Notes: generated from the letters alone by a model not told the origin. A stretch of 24,219 nucleotides of DNA from an uncultured Eubacteriales bacterium (GCA_902783795.1 CACZSO010000107.1:1-24219), one strand, 5' to 3'; positions 7,302 through 16,262 are shown, counted from the stretch's first letter. Translations and numbers: made by a program.

Positions 7302-10300
7302 ATGTATAAAAAAGTAGCCACAGACCAGAAATTTGTCGAACGTGAAAAAGAAATCGGGAAGTTCTGGAAAGAAAACGATATTTTCAGGAAGACAGAAAAA
7401 GCCCGGGAGGGCAGTCCTGTCTATACCTTCTATGACGGACCGCCCACGGCTAACGGAAAACCTCATATCGGCCATGTGCTGACCCGTGTCATCAAGGATA
7501 TGATCCCCCGTTACCGCACCATGAAAGGCTATATGGTGCCCCGTAAGGCGGGGTGGGATACCCATGGCCTTCCGGTAGAACTGGAAGTGGAAAAAGAGCT
7601 GGGATTGAATGGAAAGGATCAGATCGAAAAATACGGCATCGAGCCTTTCATTGAAAAGTGTAAGGAGTCTGTCTGGAAATATAAGGGCATGTGGGAGGAT
7701 TTCTCCGGCACCGTAGGTTTCTGGGCAGATATGGAGAACCCCTATGTCACTTATCATGACGACTATATCGAGTCTGAATGGTGGGCGTTAAAGGAGATCT
7801 GGAATAAAGGCCTTCTTTATAAGGGGTTCAAGATCGTTCCCTACTGCCCGCGCTGCGGCACCCCTCTCTCTACGGCAGAGGTAGCCCAGGGTTATAAGCT
7901 GGTAAAGGAACGTTCCGCCATCGCGCGGTTTAAGGCCAAGGATCAGGATAATACTTATTTCCTGGTCTGGACCACCACACCCTGGACCCTGCCTTCTAAC
8001 GTGGCGCTTTGCGTGAATCCGGATGAGACTTACGTGAAGATCCATGTGGCGGATGAAGACTGCTATTACATCATGGCAGAAGCCCTGGTGGGCGATGTGA
8101 TCCTGAAAAAGAATGTTGATGCGGATCCCAAAGTAGTAGAGCGCTACACCGGCCGTGACCTGGAATATATGCCCTACGAGCCTTTATTCTCCTTTACCGG
8201 AGATTATGTGGACACACTGAAAGAAAAAGGCTTCTACGTCACTTGTGATACTTATGTCACCATGACAGACGGTACCGGCATCGTACACATTGCCCCGGCC
8301 TTTGGTGAGGACGATGCGAACGTGGGCCGGAAGTATGACCTGCCTTTCGTGCAGTTCGTAGACGGCAAGGGCGAGATGACGAAGGAGACGCCGTATGCCG
8401 GTCTCTTTGTGAAGAAAGCAGACCTGGTCATCCTGGAGGATCTGGAAAAAGCCGGACTTCTCTTTGATGCACCGAAGTTCGAACATGAATATCCCCACTG
8501 CTGGCGCTGCAGTACACCCCTCATCTACTATGCCCGTGATTCCTGGTATATCAAAGAGACCGAAGTCAGGGATGACCTGGTGAGGAATAATAATACCGTC
8601 AACTGGATCCCGGAATCCATCGGCAAAGGCCGTTTCGGCAACTGGCTGGAGAATATCCAGGACTGGGCTATCTCAAGGAACCGCTATTGGGGTACCCCCT
8701 TAAATATCTGGGAGTGTGAATGCGGCAGACGCGAGTGCATCGGTTCCAGGGAAGAACTGAAAGAAAAGAGCGGTGATGAAGCAGCGCTGACTGTAGAACT
8801 GCACCGCCCGTACATCGACGAGATCACCATGCCCTGCCCGGACTGCGGCAGGACCATGCACCGGGTACCGGAAGTGATCGACTGCTGGTTCGATTCCGGC
8901 GCCATGCCTTTCGCCCAGCATCATTATCCCTTTGAAAATAAGGAGCTTTTTGAGCAGCAGTTCCCGGCGGACTTCATTTCCGAAGCCGTGGATCAGACCA
9001 GAGGCTGGTTCCACAGCCTGATGGCGGAAAGCACCCTGCTCTTCAATAAAGCCCCTTACGAGAATGTCATCGTCCTGGGCCTGGTCCAGGATGAAAAGGG
9101 CCAGAAGATGAGTAAATCCAAGGGCAATGTGGTAGATCCCTTTGAAGCCCTGGAGACCATGGGCGCGGATGCCGTCCGCTGGTATTTCTACTCTAATTCG
9201 GCCCCCTGGCTTCCGAATAAATTCCACAAAGACGCCGTGATAGAGGGCCGGTCCCGCTTCATGGGAACCTTGTGGAACACCTATGCGTTCTATACGCTGT
9301 ATGCGGAGATCGACCAGTTCGATCCCATGAAATACTTAAAAGACGGGAAGTGGGACACCTCTGACCTTCCGGTCATGGACCGATGGGTCCTGTCCCGGCT
9401 GAACAGCCTGATCAAAGAAGTGGATGGTGATCTGGAGGACTATAAGATCACGGAAGCTGCCCGCGCCCTGTCTGAGTTTGTGGATGACCTTTCCAACTGG
9501 TACGTCCGCCGGTCAAGGGAACGCTACTGGGCTAAGGGGATGGAGCAGGATAAGATCAATGCTTACATGACCCTCTTTGAGTGCCTGTATAAGGTATCGC
9601 TCTTAGCGGCCCCGATGATCCCCTTCATGACAGAAGAGATCTATAGGAATATTGTCATTTCTGTGGATCCGGAAGCGCCGGAATCTATCCATCTGTGCAG
9701 CTATCCGGAAGCTGACGAGTCTTTGATCGACACGAAGCTGGAAGAGGATATGGACCACGTGCTGAAACTGGTGGTGATGGGCAGGGCCTGCCGGAATGCG
9801 GCGGCCATCAAGAACCGCCAGCCCTTAAGCACCATGTTCATCAAGGCGCCTTTCCAGCTGGGTGAATACTTTGATGATGTCATCCGTGAAGAGCTGAATG
9901 TGAAAGAGCTCATCTTTACGGATGATGTAAGAGAATTCACGACCTATGAATTCAAGCCTCAGTTAAGGACAGTAGGCCCGAAATATGGGCGGCTTCTTAA
10001 CAAGATCCGTGAGACATTGAAGGATCTGGACGGTAATGCCGCCATGGATGAATTGAAGCAGAACGGAAAACTGAGCTTTGTGCTGGATGGCTCTGATGTG
10101 GAGCTGACGGAAGATGACCTGCTCATCGAAATGATGGAAAAGCCCGGCTATGTGAGCGAAAATAACGGAGAACTCACGGTAGTCCTGGATACGAATCTGA
10201 CAGATGATCTGATCGATGAAGGCTTTGTCCGCGAGATCATTTCGAAGATCCAGCAGATGAGAAAAGAAGCTGACTTTAATGTTACCGATCATATCCGGAT

Positions 10301-10469
10301 CACTTATAAAGGTTCCGAAAAGATCAGCCGCATTTTTGAGACTTACAAAGAAGCTGTCATGAGCGATACCCTGGGAGAAGAAGTGCTTAAGGGTGAGCTT
10401 AAGGGCTTTGAAAAGAGCTGGGATATCAATGGCGAAAGCTGTGATATTGCGCTGGAAGTCATCAGCTGA
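7302..10469 (+). CDS. ileS: Isoleucyl-tRNA synthetase (type 2-like)
   Basis: A 1055-residue class I synthetase charging tRNA-Ile. Visible landmarks: the PHIGH signature (54-58) after FYDGPPTANGK, GWDTHGLPVE, zinc-type CPRC (182-185) and CWRC (400-403) plus further Cys pairs near 471 and 513, the CP1 editing-domain motif GTGIVHIAP (from about 324), KMSKS (602-606), an anticodon-binding region (about 690-850) and a long C-terminal extension with RTVGPKYGRLLNKI. The length (over 1000) and that C-terminal region match the archaeal/eukaryotic-like type 2 enzymes rather than the roughly 920-residue Bacillus type. Type 2 enzymes are generally insensitive to mupirocin; that is inference here. GAAAGGA at about 7289-7295 is the ribosome binding site. 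The 88-base gap upstream is too short for a T-box leader. Confidence 0.97.
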   Translation: MYKKVATDQKFVEREKEIGKFWKENDIFRKTEKAREGSPVYTFYDGPPTANGKPHIGHVLTRVIKDMIPRYRTMKGYMVPRKAGWDTHGLPVELEVEKELGLNGKDQIEKYGIEPFIEKCKESVWKYKGMWEDFSGTVGFWADMENPYVTYHDDYIESEWWALKEIWNKGLLYKGFKIVPYCPRCGTPLSTAEVAQGYKLVKERSAIARFKAKDQDNTYFLVWTTTPWTLPSNVALCVNPDETYVKIHVADEDCYYIMAEALVGDVILKKNVDADPKVVERYTGRDLEYMPYEPLFSFTGDYVDTLKEKGFYVTCDTYVTMTDGTGIVHIAPAFGEDDANVGRKYDLPFVQFVDGKGEMTKETPYAGLFVKKADLVILEDLEKAGLLFDAPKFEHEYPHCWRCSTPLIYYARDSWYIKETEVRDDLVRNNNTVNWIPESIGKGRFGNWLENIQDWAISRNRYWGTPLNIWECECGRRECIGSREELKEKSGDEAALTVELHRPYIDEITMPCPDCGRTMHRVPEVIDCWFDSGAMPFAQHHYPFENKELFEQQFPADFISEAVDQTRGWFHSLMAESTLLFNKAPYENVIVLGLVQDEKGQKMSKSKGNVVDPFEALETMGADAVRWYFYSNSAPWLPNKFHKDAVIEGRSRFMGTLWNTYAFYTLYAEIDQFDPMKYLKDGKWDTSDLPVMDRWVLSRLNSLIKEVDGDLEDYKITEAARALSEFVDDLSNWYVRRSRERYWAKGMEQDKINAYMTLFECLYKVSLLAAPMIPFMTEEIYRNIVISVDPEAPESIHLCSYPEADESLIDTKLEEDMDHVLKLVVMGRACRNAAAIKNRQPLSTMFIKAPFQLGEYFDDVIREELNVKELIFTDDVREFTTYEFKPQLRTVGPKYGRLLNKIRETLKDLDGNAAMDELKQNGKLSFVLDGSDVELTEDDLLIEMMEKPGYVSENNGELTVVLDTNLTDDLIDEGFVREIISKIQQMRKEADFNVTDHIRITYKGSEKISRIFETYKEAVMSDTLGEEVLKGELKGFEKSWDINGESCDIALEVIS

Positions 10470-10489
10470 AGACAGAACAGGGAGATTAC

Positions 10490-12946
10490 ATGAATATTGA
10501 TTTTAATAAGGAACTCTTCGTGCATGAAGTTAAGGAAAACTGCAAGCGGATGTTCCGGAAAACCTATGAAGATGTGGATAAGCAGCAGATGTTCCTGGCT
10601 GTTTCCACGGCTGTAAAGGAATTCATCATCGATGACTGGATCGCCACACATAAGGCTTATGAAAAGCAGGATGTGAAGATCCTGTATTACCTGTCCATGG
10701 AATTCCTGATCGGACGTGCCCTGGGCAATATCCTGATCAACATCTGTGCTGATGATGAAGTCCGGGAAGCGCTGGATGAACTGGGCTTTGATCTAAACGC
10801 TATTGAGGATAAAGAACGTGACCCGGCCTTAGGAAACGGGGGCTTAGGAAGACTGGCTGCCTGTATCCTGGATTCCCTGGCTACCATGGGCTATGGCGCT
10901 TACGGCTGCGGTATCCGATATAAGTACGGCCTGTTTGCCCAAAGGATCAAAAACGGTTATCAGACTGAGATCCCGGATGACTGGCTTGCAAACGGCAACC
11001 CCTTTGAGATCCGCCGTCCCGAGTATGCCTGTGAAGTAAAATTCGGCGGTACCGTGGTGTCTCATGTAGATGAAAAGGGACGTGAGCATTTCTCTTTGGA
11101 GAATTACAGCTCTGTCCTGGCTGTGCCCTATGATATGCCGGTGGTGGGCTATGATTCAAACATTGTCAACACACTGCGTATCTGGGATGCAGAGCCCATC
11201 AACAACTTCAACCTGGACTCCTTTGACCGTGGCGATTATGCAAAAGCCATCGAGCAGGAGAACCTGGCGAAGACCATCGTGGAAGTGCTTTACCCCAATG
11301 ATAATCACACAGCAGGTAAGGAACTCCGCTTAAAACAGCAGTATTTCTTTGTATCTGCCACACTGCAGACAGCCATCCGCAAGTATAAGGAATCTCATAA
11401 GGGCTCCTTAAAGGGCTTTGAGGATAAGGTGGTCTTCCAGATGAATGACACCCATCCCACCCTGACGGTAGCAGAACTTATGCGGCTCTTAATGGATGAA
11501 GAGAAGTATGAGTGGGACGATGCGTGGGATGTGGTGACAAAATGCTGCGCATATACGAACCATACCATCATGTCGGAAGCTATGGAAAAATGGCCTATCG
11601 GTCTTTTCCAGAACCTGCTTCCCCGTGTATACTCCATTGTGGATGAGATCAACCGCCGTTTTGTGTCCATGCTTCGGGAAAAATACCCGAATAATGAATC
11701 AAAGATCGCAAATATGGCGCCTTTATACAATGGCCAGATCCGCATGGCTTATTTAGCTATCGTAGGATCCTTCTCCATCAACGGCGTGGCACAGCTCCAC
11801 ACAGAGATCCTGAAAGCCAGAGAGCTGAAGGATTTCTATGAGCTCTTCCCCGACAAGTTCCATAATGTGACTAACGGCATTACCCAGCGCCGTTTCATGG
11901 TACATGCGAACCCGCTGATGACGGATTTCATCAACAAGCGCATCGGTACGGGCTGGATCACGGATCTGCCGAAGATCAGTGCGCTGGAAGCTTATATCAA
12001 TGATGAGGCGTCCCTCCGGGAGTTTTTGCACATCAAGTATGAGAATAAGCTCCGGCTGGCGAAATACATTCGTGAGAATAACGGCATCGATGTGGACCCC
12101 CTGTCCATTTTCGACGTGCAGGTCAAGCGGCTGCATGAATATAAACGGCAGCTCATGAATATCCTGCATATCATGTACCTGTATAATAAGCTGAAGAATG
12201 ATGAGGAGTTCTTCCGTGATTTCTATCCCAGGACCTACATCATCGGCGGTAAGGCAGCAGCCGGCTATGAGCGGGCAAAGATGACCATCAAGCTGATCAA
12301 TTCCGTGGCAGAAGTCGTGAATAATGACGCGGATATCCACGGTAAGCTGAAAGTGGTCTTCATTGAGGATTACCGCGTATCTAACGCGGAGATCATTTTT
12401 GCCGCGGCAGAAGTGTCTGAGCAGATCTCCACGGCTTCCCGTGAAGCTTCCGGCACCTCTAACATGAAATTCATGCTGAACAGCGCCGTCACCCTAGGAA
12501 CACTGGACGGCGCCAATGTTGAGATCGTGGAAGAAGTGGGCAGCGAGAACGCCTTTATCTTCGGCATGACATCGGATGAAGTCATGGCCCATGAACGGAA
12601 TAATGACTATTATCCCGAAACCATCTTCTCCACGAATGATGAGTTAAGAGATGTCCTGATGCAGTTGATCAACGGCACCTACTCACCGGATAACCCGGAT
12701 CTGTTCCGCGGATTGTATGACAGCCTGCTGTCATCCTATTCCGGCAGGGCAGACACTTACTTTATCCTGAAAGACTTCATGTCTTATCATGAAGCTTCCA
12801 TGCGGATAAGTGAGGTATATCGAGACCGGCTGCGCTGGGCCAAAATGTGTCTGCTGCAGACCTGCCGGTGTGGTAAGTTTTCTTCCGACAGGACTGTCAG
12901 CGACTATCTGAAAGATATCTGGCATCTGGATAAGATCCAGATGTGA
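10490..12946 (+). CDS. glgP: Glycogen/maltodextrin phosphorylase
   Basis: An 818-residue cytoplasmic enzyme that releases glucose-1-phosphate from alpha-1,4-glucans. Family marks include EDPALGNGGLGRL-like text (read here as ERDPALGNGGLGRLAACILDS split over about 105-125), YGIRYKYGLF-type sequence, QMNDTHPTL, NGITQRRF, VQVKRLHEYKRQ, the IIGGKAAAGY phosphate-site region and the pyridoxal-phosphate motif EASGTSNMKFMLN with its lysine at K660. The length is usual for the family. GGGAGA just before the ATG is the ribosome binding site. It lies 20 bases after ileS and 16 before an LCP gene, so it is probably part of that operon, not of a glycogen cluster; no glgA, glgB, glgC or malQ is in the window. 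Confidence 0.97.
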   Translation: MNIDFNKELFVHEVKENCKRMFRKTYEDVDKQQMFLAVSTAVKEFIIDDWIATHKAYEKQDVKILYYLSMEFLIGRALGNILINICADDEVREALDELGFDLNAIEDKERDPALGNGGLGRLAACILDSLATMGYGAYGCGIRYKYGLFAQRIKNGYQTEIPDDWLANGNPFEIRRPEYACEVKFGGTVVSHVDEKGREHFSLENYSSVLAVPYDMPVVGYDSNIVNTLRIWDAEPINNFNLDSFDRGDYAKAIEQENLAKTIVEVLYPNDNHTAGKELRLKQQYFFVSATLQTAIRKYKESHKGSLKGFEDKVVFQMNDTHPTLTVAELMRLLMDEEKYEWDDAWDVVTKCCAYTNHTIMSEAMEKWPIGLFQNLLPRVYSIVDEINRRFVSMLREKYPNNESKIANMAPLYNGQIRMAYLAIVGSFSINGVAQLHTEILKARELKDFYELFPDKFHNVTNGITQRRFMVHANPLMTDFINKRIGTGWITDLPKISALEAYINDEASLREFLHIKYENKLRLAKYIRENNGIDVDPLSIFDVQVKRLHEYKRQLMNILHIMYLYNKLKNDEEFFRDFYPRTYIIGGKAAAGYERAKMTIKLINSVAEVVNNDADIHGKLKVVFIEDYRVSNAEIIFAAAEVSEQISTASREASGTSNMKFMLNSAVTLGTLDGANVEIVEEVGSENAFIFGMTSDEVMAHERNNDYYPETIFSTNDELRDVLMQLINGTYSPDNPDLFRGLYDSLLSSYSGRADTYFILKDFMSYHEASMRISEVYRDRLRWAKMCLLQTCRCGKFSSDRTVSDYLKDIWHLDKIQM

Positions 12947-12962
12947 AAGGAAGTAGTGAGTT

Positions 12963-14267
12963 ATGGCAGCAGATAATAATTATGGATCCGGCAATATGGA
13001 AGTCCGCCGTGGCAAAGACGGGAAAAAGAAGAGGAATAAATATCGTGTTCTTCTGACGGTACTTGCATCGATCCTGGGTGTGATCGTGATCGCTCTGGGT
13101 GCTCTCTTCCTGGTCATCCGGCACTACTATAAGATGTCGAACTACGAGAAGGATCCGGAAGAGATCACCGTAGACTCCTCTGTGCTGGAATCTTTGAGAG
13201 AAGCGGATACTGATGAAACCATAGATTCGTCATTGGAGGAATCCATACAGAATGATATCGCTTCAGAAATCGCCGCGGCGAGAAGCCGTCTGTATGAGTC
13301 TCTGGGCGTATCAGACCCGGCATTGACATTAGATCCTTCCGAAACATTGCCTTCCGGAGACGATGTGAACGGTGAAGGCCAGAATGGCGAAGGTCAAAAT
13401 GGTGAAGGTCAAAATGGCTCCGGTGGAGGACAACAGGGAAATAACGGCGGTAATGGCGGCCAACAGGGCGGTAATTCGAATCAGGGCGGCAGACCCGGAA
13501 CTACAGCACCGCCTCCCGTACCGGTGGTCCCGCAGATGATCGGCAACACGCATAATGTCCTTTTGATAGGTGTAGACAGGCGTGATACCAGCTGGGCCGG
13601 CAACTCGGATGCCATGATCCTGATCTCCATCAACTATGACAAACATAAGATCACCATGACATCCTTCATGCGTGATACTTACGCCTATATCCCCGGCGCC
13701 GGATACTGGAAAATGAACCGTTCCTGCGCTTTGGGCGGGGCTCCCCTGACTTGCCAGACCCTGGAAGCCACCTTCCTGCTTCATGTGGACAACTATGCAA
13801 CCTGTGACTTCAACGGTCTGAGAGGACTGGTGAATGCTATTGGTGGTATCGATGTTTACCTGACACAGGCTGAGGCCGAGTATATACATCTTTCGATTGG
13901 TCAGGACCGGGTGGTGCATTTGAATGGGGATAAAGCTTTAGCCCATGCGAGAAACCGTACCTCTGGTGGCTATGACTATGCCAGAACACAACGTCAGAGA
14001 AATGTGCTGATGGCTATCTACAATAAGATCAAAAGCGGCGGCGTGGGCAGTGTAGCCAATGCGGCTTCTGCGATCCTGCCTTATGTGGTCCATAACATTG
14101 ACGGCGGTACCCTGGCGAATCTGATCGCAAATGCACCGTCTCTCATGAACTGGCCTATCCAGCAGCTTCGTGTGCCTTTTGACGGACAGTTCTACTCTCA
14201 GAATGAGTACCTGATCCCGTACAGCTATCAGGATACTATCAATCAGCTTTACGCTCATATTTATTAA
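12963..14267 (+). CDS. LytR-CpsA-Psr (LCP) family protein with a Gly/Asn/Gln repeat linker
   Basis: A 434-residue membrane protein with a basic cytoplasmic start, one membrane segment (about 29-52), a helical acidic stalk (60-125), a low-complexity linker (136-176) built from NGEGQ repeats and Gly/Asn/Gln, a proline patch (182-190) and an LCP domain (about 195-360). LCP enzymes transfer polyprenyl-phosphate-linked glycopolymers such as wall teichoic acids or capsule to peptidoglycan. Characteristic residues are visible: LLIGVDRRD (D205, R206), GNSDAM (D216), SFMRDTY (R237), HARNR and YARTQRQRN. The expected KLNxAYxxGG is changed to KMNRSCALGG. AAAGGAAG starting at 12947 is the ribosome binding site. 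It follows glgP closely and precedes a paralogue; both share an SNY motif after the membrane segment, suggesting an old duplication. Confidence 0.92.
   Translation: MAADNNYGSGNMEVRRGKDGKKKRNKYRVLLTVLASILGVIVIALGALFLVIRHYYKMSNYEKDPEEITVDSSVLESLREADTDETIDSSLEESIQNDIASEIAAARSRLYESLGVSDPALTLDPSETLPSGDDVNGEGQNGEGQNGEGQNGSGGGQQGNNGGNGGQQGGNSNQGGRPGTTAPPPVPVVPQMIGNTHNVLLIGVDRRDTSWAGNSDAMILISINYDKHKITMTSFMRDTYAYIPGAGYWKMNRSCALGGAPLTCQTLEATFLLHVDNYATCDFNGLRGLVNAIGGIDVYLTQAEAEYIHLSIGQDRVVHLNGDKALAHARNRTSGGYDYARTQRQRNVLMAIYNKIKSGGVGSVANAASAILPYVVHNIDGGTLANLIANAPSLMNWPIQQLRVPFDGQFYSQNEYLIPYSYQDTINQLYAHIY
13368..13418 (+). repeat. 15-base coding tandem repeat (NGEGQ units)
   Basis: Three consecutive 15-base units encode N-G-E-G-Q, differing only at a few third positions, followed by the first six bases of a fourth (AATGGC). 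They form the start of the flexible extracellular linker of the first LCP protein. Units of 15 bases keep the frame, so copy changes would alter linker length only. Confidence 0.85.
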
Positions 14268-14274
14268 CACTGCG

Positions 14275-14309
14275 GGCATCCGGCCGAAATTTGATTTTTG
14301 CCGGGTGCC
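14275..14309 (+). other. Stem-loop between the two LCP genes
   Basis: GGCATCCGGC (14275-14284) pairs with GCCGGGTGCC (14300-14309), ten pairs with one G-T, around a 15-base AT-rich loop. No T tract follows, so it is not a convincing terminator. It may be an mRNA processing or stability element, or a weak Rho-type pause, within the LCP pair. Confidence 0.5.
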
Positions 14310-14340
14310 TTGCGCATGCCATGTGGAATAACATTTTTAC

Positions 14341-14358
14341 CATGAGGAGAAACTCATG
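14341..14358 (+). promoter_or_regulatory. Hairpin enclosing the start codon of the second LCP gene
   Basis: CATGAG (14341-14346) is a perfect inverted repeat of CTCATG (14353-14358). The latter contains the ATG, and the six-base loop GAGAAA holds most of the GAGGAGA ribosome binding site. Folding would hide the start codon; a regulatory role is inferred only. Confidence 0.4.
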
Positions 14359-16149
14359 TCTTTAGAGGAGAACAGCAGTTTCGATGCTGCTGGTGATCCG
14401 CCTGAAAAGCATACAGAAGGACCTTCCGCACCTTTTGATAATGATAAAGGTATGGCGGAGTTTTCTGATGATGCAGTGAAGACTGCAGCAGCGGCGGAAG
14501 AATTGAAAGATATCGATGATATCGCGCAGTTTGGCGAATGGCCGGACGGCGTGGGAGTTTCTGCGCCTTCTGAAAGGAAGGAAAAACCTTCTAATGAAAA
14601 ACCCGCTGAAGAAGGACCTGTGGAAGCAGTTACAGTGAAAGAAGATCCGGAGAGTGATGCAGAAAAACTGATGCTGGAGCAGGAAATCATCCTGGCGGCC
14701 CAGGCAGTGAAAGAGGGCGCCGAAGAAGAAACGGCAGCGGAAACTGCTTTGACAGAAGAAGCTCAAGAAGCGAAGGAAGAAGCCAATATGGGTACCCCGG
14801 CTTCAGATATTCCTGAGGAGAAAGGATCATCCGAAGGATCAGAGGCGACAGCGATCTCAGCTGCAGCTGAAAAGACTGCAGAAGAGGATACAGCAGAAGA
14901 AAATAAAGAGAACATAGAAGAAAAGAAGGCGGAAAGCAAAGAAGAGCCGTCAGAACATACGGAAGAAGAGACAGTTTCTGAAGAGACAGGAAAAGAAACA
15001 CCGGAAGTACCGGCGGCAGTACTCGTATCTGCTCCGAAAAAGAAAAAAAGAAAACCTATCTTCAAGAATAAAAAGCAGCGTCTGCTGGCTATTCTTTTCT
15101 TTATCCTGGGTTTCCTGCTGATCCTGGCCGGCGTCATTATGGGGCTGTTCCGTCATTTATACGGACTTTCAAATTATGTTGATGATGACTCGGTAAACTA
15201 TGTTTCTGTAAATAGCGAGATCACGATGAATGCCGATGATGAGTCAAAGGTCATTGAGCAGATCACCGATACGGCAGGCACTATCTCAGAGGAACCCAGA
15301 ACCGACGCTAATGGTCAGGAATGGAAAAAAGCCACCAGACCGCCATGGCAGACTTACATGAACACTATAGAAGAAGTAGTACCGCAGGATGTCGCAAATG
15401 AAGAAGACGGTATGTATTATCTGCTGCTGATCGGGGTAGATAAACATGATGACACTTGGTACGGGAACTCAGATACGGTGATCATGGTCACGATCAATTA
15501 TCATACCAGAAAGATCTGGATGACTTCGATGATGCGTGATACTGCAGTCAATGTTCCCGGAATAGGTGTGAGAAAATTGAATGCTTCATACGCAAACGGC
15601 GGAGCTCCGCTGCTTATCCAGACGATCGAAACGAACTTTGGTATCCGGACGGATAATTATGCCATGGTGAGTTTTAAAGAAATGAGAGATCTCATCAATG
15701 TGATAGGGGGCATAGAACTCAGACTGAATAATGCTGAGTATGAACGTATAAAAAAGAAAAAATACGACATAGAAAAAACAGATACGCCAGGGGTCTATCA
15801 TCTCTGGGGAAATGCCACCCTCTACCATTCGAGAAACAGAAGTGATGAAAATGCTGATTTCGGCCGTACCCAGAGAAACCGGAAGATCCTGATGGCTATC
15901 GTGAATAAAGTAAAGAGCGGGGAAGCCGGATCTATCTTATCTTTGGCAGGTAAGCTGCTCCCTTATGTCACCCATAATATCCCCAGGGAAAAGGTGGCCC
16001 GTCTGCTTATGGACATTCCGGAACTTATGAACTTTGAGATCATCCAGATGAGGATCCCCTATGACGGGACCTTCAAGATGCAGAATGAATTCCTGATCCC
16101 GGATTATGCGCTGACAAGAGAGATGTTTTTTGACAGAGTCGTAAACTGA
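14356..16149 (+). CDS. LCP family protein with a long acidic cytoplasmic extension
   Basis: A 597-residue protein in three parts. Residues 1 to about 225 are extremely rich in Glu, with Ala, Lys and Ser, and have no recognisable fold; they would lie in the cytoplasm. A short Lys-rich patch (226-242) precedes one membrane segment (about 243-265). The outer part holds an LCP domain (about 353-520) with LLLIGVDKHDD, GNSDTV, SMMRDT, KLNASYANGG, YHSRNR and FGRTQRNRK. LCP proteins attach polyprenyl-phosphate-linked polymers to the wall; the substrate here is unknown. GAGGAGA at 14344-14350 supports the ATG. It lies 88 bases after its paralogue and ends the ileS-glgP-lcp-lcp run. An LCP protein with about 240 residues before the membrane segment is unusual, since most begin only a few tens of residues before it. 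Confidence 0.9.
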   Translation: MSLEENSSFDAAGDPPEKHTEGPSAPFDNDKGMAEFSDDAVKTAAAAEELKDIDDIAQFGEWPDGVGVSAPSERKEKPSNEKPAEEGPVEAVTVKEDPESDAEKLMLEQEIILAAQAVKEGAEEETAAETALTEEAQEAKEEANMGTPASDIPEEKGSSEGSEATAISAAAEKTAEEDTAEENKENIEEKKAESKEEPSEHTEEETVSEETGKETPEVPAAVLVSAPKKKKRKPIFKNKKQRLLAILFFILGFLLILAGVIMGLFRHLYGLSNYVDDDSVNYVSVNSEITMNADDESKVIEQITDTAGTISEEPRTDANGQEWKKATRPPWQTYMNTIEEVVPQDVANEEDGMYYLLLIGVDKHDDTWYGNSDTVIMVTINYHTRKIWMTSMMRDTAVNVPGIGVRKLNASYANGGAPLLIQTIETNFGIRTDNYAMVSFKEMRDLINVIGGIELRLNNAEYERIKKKKYDIEKTDTPGVYHLWGNATLYHSRNRSDENADFGRTQRNRKILMAIVNKVKSGEAGSILSLAGKLLPYVTHNIPREKVARLLMDIPELMNFEIIQMRIPYDGTFKMQNEFLIPDYALTREMFFDRVVN

Positions 16150-16174
16150 CGCTGCCTCCTAAGTTCTCCTGGTG

Positions 16175-16190
16175 TTTCACTTTGGTGAAA
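16175..16190 (+). other. Small inverted repeat after the second LCP gene
   Basis: TTTCAC (16175-16180), loop TTTG, GTGAAA (16185-16190). A 6-bp stem followed by TTCTAC is too weak for a confident terminator. Its right arm begins a sequence that recurs before the lipoprotein promoter at 5971-5986, so it could be an operator half-site instead. Confidence 0.35.
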
Positions 16191-16233
16191 TTCTACAAAA
16201 TGAACTTTTCATTTTTGGCTATTCGTGACATAG

Positions 16234-16262
16234 CATTTTTTACAAGAAAATAGTATTATAAT
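16234..16262 (+). promoter_or_regulatory. Probable promoter of msmK
   Basis: A perfect -10 box TATAAT lies at 16257-16262 in a strongly AT-rich stretch, about 36 bases before the ATG. The matching -35 position at 17-base spacing (16234-16239, CATTTT) is poor, so the promoter may be activator-dependent or rely on its AT-rich upstream sequence. Confidence 0.5.

Noticed and set aside
13368..13418. Repeat array as a CRISPR or regulatory array
   Set aside because: Direct contiguous 15-base units without spacers, in frame and encoding NGEGQ; a coding low-complexity linker.
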